Below the pieces are notes generated by a model. That model was not told the origin of the DNA, did not search any database, and saw only the letters and a program-made list of their open reading frames with translations. Shown here in pieces: positions 61,773-64,000 of a DNA stretch of 64,000 nt. Source of the stretch: Stieleria marina (GTDB taxonomy: Bacteria > Planctomycetota > Planctomycetia > Pirellulales > Pirellulaceae); assembly GCA_007741555.1 (NCBI GenBank), contig CP036526.1, positions 5,208,001 to 5,272,000 of the forward strand. The letters run 5' to 3'. Position 1 is the stretch's first letter; every line of letters starts with the position of its first letter. A program made the position numbers and the translations under genes.

Positions 61773-64000
61773 GACTGACCTCCGACCTTTTTCACCACCC
61801 GAACAGCACACTTCTTGTAGTCGGGTTGTTTGGAAAACGGATCGTGTGCTTCGAGTGTGCAGTTGTTGATCAGTTTGGTTTCGTCAAAGAACGGAACAAA
61901 GATCGTGCCGCGTGGCGGTCGCCCACGGCCGTCGATCCAAACCGGCAAATCACATACACCCCGCCGGGATTCAATGGTGACGAGTTCGCCTTGTCGGATG
62001 TTGGCCGCCTGGGCGTCTTCCATGTGCATTTCGACATACGCCGTCGGCATCGCGCGACTTAGCTGCGAGACGCGGCGGGTCATCGTACCGGTATGCCAAT
62101 GTTCAAGCACTCGTCCCGTACACAGCCACATCGGGTAGTCCTCGTCCGGCATCTCTGGCGGTGGCTGGTATTCGTGGAACCAGATTTGGGCGCGACCATC
62201 GTTGGAAGACGAGTGATAGAAATCAAACTCCTGGCCTGCTTTTACAAATGGATCGTCAAACCCAGAGAACCGGAATCGTGTTTCTCGCCAAGAACCATCG
62301 TCCTGCTCGACGACCGGCCAGCGCAACCCGCGAGCCTTTACGTATACATCGTACGGTGCAAGGTTCTTGTGCTTCATGGTTGTAAACTGGCGATACTCCT
62401 CGAACAGATGTTTGTCCACGTTGGTATCGTAGTAATGATCGAATTCCCAAATCGGAATCTCTTTACCAGCTTCGTCTTTGACCGCGAAAATAAATTCGCC
62501 GTCTCTGTCTTTCATTCCTTCGTAACCCATCTCGAACAACTTATGCGCGATCGCGATCGTCATCCAAGTGTCGTCGCGAGCTTCGCCAGGTGGATCGACC
62601 ATTTTGAACCACTGCTGAGTCCTCCGTTCGCTGTTGCCGAACATGCCGTTCTTCTCGACCCACATTGCGGCAGGCAGAATCAAGTCAGCTAGCTCGGTCG
62701 TCGCAGTCGGATAGACATCGCTGACAATCAAGAACTTGTCTTTCAGATCTTTCTTGCTATTAAACAGCTCGTTCAAATTCGGCAGCGTCTGGCCAGGGTT
62801 GGTGACTTGCACCAGCATGGTCGTGATGTCACCGCCTTCCGTCGTCGGCTTGGTGAACTGCTCGAACATCTTCACCGTGTGATAGCCCGGAACTTCGCTG
62901 ATGCTTCCTTCGCGAACATTCCAGAACCCTTCGCTTTGTTCGCGGTGCTCCGGCTTGGCAACAACGCGGCCGCCCGGTAACGCATGAGCCAATGTGCCGA
63001 CTTCGCGAACCGTACCGCAAGCCGACGGTTGACCGGTCAGACTGGTCGGCGCGTCGCCGGGACGACCAAAGTGACCTGACAACAGGTGAACGCCGTGGAC
63101 CAGCGAATTGATGGCCGTCCCCATCGTGTGCTGGTTCATGCCCATGCACCACAGCGAAGTGATACGAATGTCGTGATTGCCAAACAAATCGGCCAACATG
63201 CGAATCTTATCCGCCGGAACACCCGACAATTCTTCGACGTGCTCGGGGGTGTATTTAGCGATCCGTTTGCGGAAATCGTCTTCGCTGATTGTTTCGCCTT
63301 GCAGTGTCGGCGATTCAGCTTGGGCACCGCGAAAGCTGCAGTGCTTCTCGACAAACGATTTGTCGTAGTTGTCGTTTTCGACCAGCAGGTGCATGATACC
63401 CAATGAGATCGCAACGTCGCCGTGCGGTTTCATCTCCAAATAATCGTTGGCCGCATCGGTGGTACGTGTTCGACGCGTACCAATGTCGATCAGACGGACG
63501 TTTTCGCCACGCGAACGCCTGTCCGTTACTCGCGAAAACAGCACCGGGTGCATCTCAGCCGGATTGTTGCCCCAGGTGATTAGCACGTCACATTCGTCAA
63601 GATCTTGGTAACAACCGGCCGGTTCATCGACGCCGTAGGTCGCAAGGAACCCGGTCACAGCCGACGCCATGCACAACCGTGCGTTGGGGTCGATGTGGTT
63701 GTTGCCCAGCCCGCCCTTCATGAATTTTTGTGCCGCGTAGCCTTCGGGAATCGTCCATTGACCTGATCCGTAGAACGCAAACGTATCGGGCGAATCAAAA
63801 ATGCGTTGGGAAATCGTTTCGATCGCTTCGTCCCATTCGATTTCCGTCAACTTGCCATCTTTGCGAAGCAGCGGTTTCGTCAACCGGTCTTTGCCGTACA
63901 GAATCCCGCCGACATGGTAACCCTTGACGCACAGCAATCCTTTGTTGACATCGGCCGCCTTATCGCCAGCGACTGCAACGACACGGCCGTCTTCGACACC
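61769..64000 (-). CDS. napA: Periplasmic nitrate reductase NapA, partial (5' end beyond window)
   Basis: The catalytic molybdopterin subunit; 743 residues are visible and the frame runs off the window end at 64000. The visible start (GVEDGRVVAVAGDK, then GLLCVKGYHVGGILYG) includes the last Cys of the [4Fe-4S] site; the CxxCxxxC part lies outside the window. Features include FYGSGQWTIPEGYAAQ, the GQPSACGTVREVGTLAHALP stretch typical of NapA/NasA, and the C-terminal MGD-binding TGRVLEHWHTGTMTRR. The Mo-Cys position is in NARLCMASAV. It heads a four-gene operon with overlapping start and stop codons. Confidence 0.92.
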   Translation of the reverse strand, partial: GVEDGRVVAVAGDKAADVNKGLLCVKGYHVGGILYGKDRLTKPLLRKDGKLTEIEWDEAIETISQRIFDSPDTFAFYGSGQWTIPEGYAAQKFMKGGLGNNHIDPNARLCMASAVTGFLATYGVDEPAGCYQDLDECDVLITWGNNPAEMHPVLFSRVTDRRSRGENVRLIDIGTRRTRTTDAANDYLEMKPHGDVAISLGIMHLLVENDNYDKSFVEKHCSFRGAQAESPTLQGETISEDDFRKRIAKYTPEHVEELSGVPADKIRMLADLFGNHDIRITSLWCMGMNQHTMGTAINSLVHGVHLLSGHFGRPGDAPTSLTGQPSACGTVREVGTLAHALPGGRVVAKPEHREQSEGFWNVREGSISEVPGYHTVKMFEQFTKPTTEGGDITTMLVQVTNPGQTLPNLNELFNSKKDLKDKFLIVSDVYPTATTELADLILPAAMWVEKNGMFGNSERRTQQWFKMVDPPGEARDDTWMTIAIAHKLFEMGYEGMKDRDGEFIFAVKDEAGKEIPIWEFDHYYDTNVDKHLFEEYRQFTTMKHKNLAPYDVYVKARGLRWPVVEQDDGSWRETRFRFSGFDDPFVKAGQEFDFYHSSSNDGRAQIWFHEYQPPPEMPDEDYPMWLCTGRVLEHWHTGTMTRRVSQLSRAMPTAYVEMHMEDAQAANIRQGELVTIESRRGVCDLPVWIDGRGRPPRGTIFVPFFDETKLINNCTLEAHDPFSKQPDYKKCAVRVVKKVGGQS

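Noticed and set aside
1-64000. tRNA, rRNA, insertion sequences, prophage, CRISPR
   Set aside because: I looked for tRNA T-loop patterns, transposase motifs and regular repeats and found none that I could support. The YqjE/holin-like gene at 46896 sits among stress genes and is not evidence of phage.

Overview
The window looks like chromosomal DNA of a planctomycete, probably a Pirellulaceae relative of Rhodopirellula. The evidence is the protein families present: a DUF1559 prepilin-like protein with a GFTLVE cleavage site, a TIGR03067 protein, a YdjY-domain secreted protein, and many two-component hybrids. No rRNA, tRNA, insertion sequence, phage block or CRISPR array was recognised. Assignments rest on reading translations and motifs, without database searches.

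Layout. Positions 0-12 kb hold unrelated housekeeping and hypothetical genes: a YdjY protein, an FAD monooxygenase, a GT4 glycosyltransferase, a secreted His/Arg-rich protein, a PIN protein whose GNAT-like tail is frameshifted, a decayed membrane-protein pseudogene, a DUF1353 lipoprotein, a methyltransferase and a sigma-70 family sigma factor. Positions 12.6-17.2 kb hold a Deg/HtrA protease followed by a membrane histidine kinase and a sigma-54-activating response regulator. Positions 17.5-20.7 kb hold a small conserved gene broken by an in-frame TGA, and a coupled pair made of an SbnA-like PLP enzyme and an FAD/NAD(P)-binding protein.

Positions 20.8-54 kb form a stress and signalling island. 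It contains a UbiB-like kinase, an AI-2E-family permease and catalase operon; many small stress-type membrane or soluble proteins (CsbD, YqjD/YqjE-like, DUF1328, GlsB/YeaQ, DUF2945, DUF4235, PA2169-type); a BON-domain MscS channel; PNPOx, SDR and cupin proteins; a 1743-residue CheB-CheR-PAS-LOV-kinase-receiver protein; a second hybrid kinase; a second sigma-54 activator coupled to an Hpt protein; paired degenerate receivers, one with ANTAR; and csrA. About a dozen candidate -24/-12 (sigma-54) promoters lie in front of these genes, several in divergent pairs, suggesting one sigma-54 regulon covering stress proteins, csrA and signalling proteins.

Positions 54-58 kb carry an operon of DUF1559, PepSY, DUF2271 (frameshifted) and DUF4198 genes behind a Fur-like box, which points to iron-responsive envelope functions. 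Positions 58-64 kb carry a thioredoxin-like ferredoxin, a ferritin-like protein and a translationally coupled periplasmic nitrate reductase operon on the minus strand (napA running off the window end, a tetraheme NapB-like cytochrome, a NapF/NapG-like ferredoxin, and a 107-residue protein).

Several genes carry single-base frameshifts or nonsense codons next to otherwise well-preserved sequence. Either there is real decay, or the assembly has residual indel errors; reads would tell.
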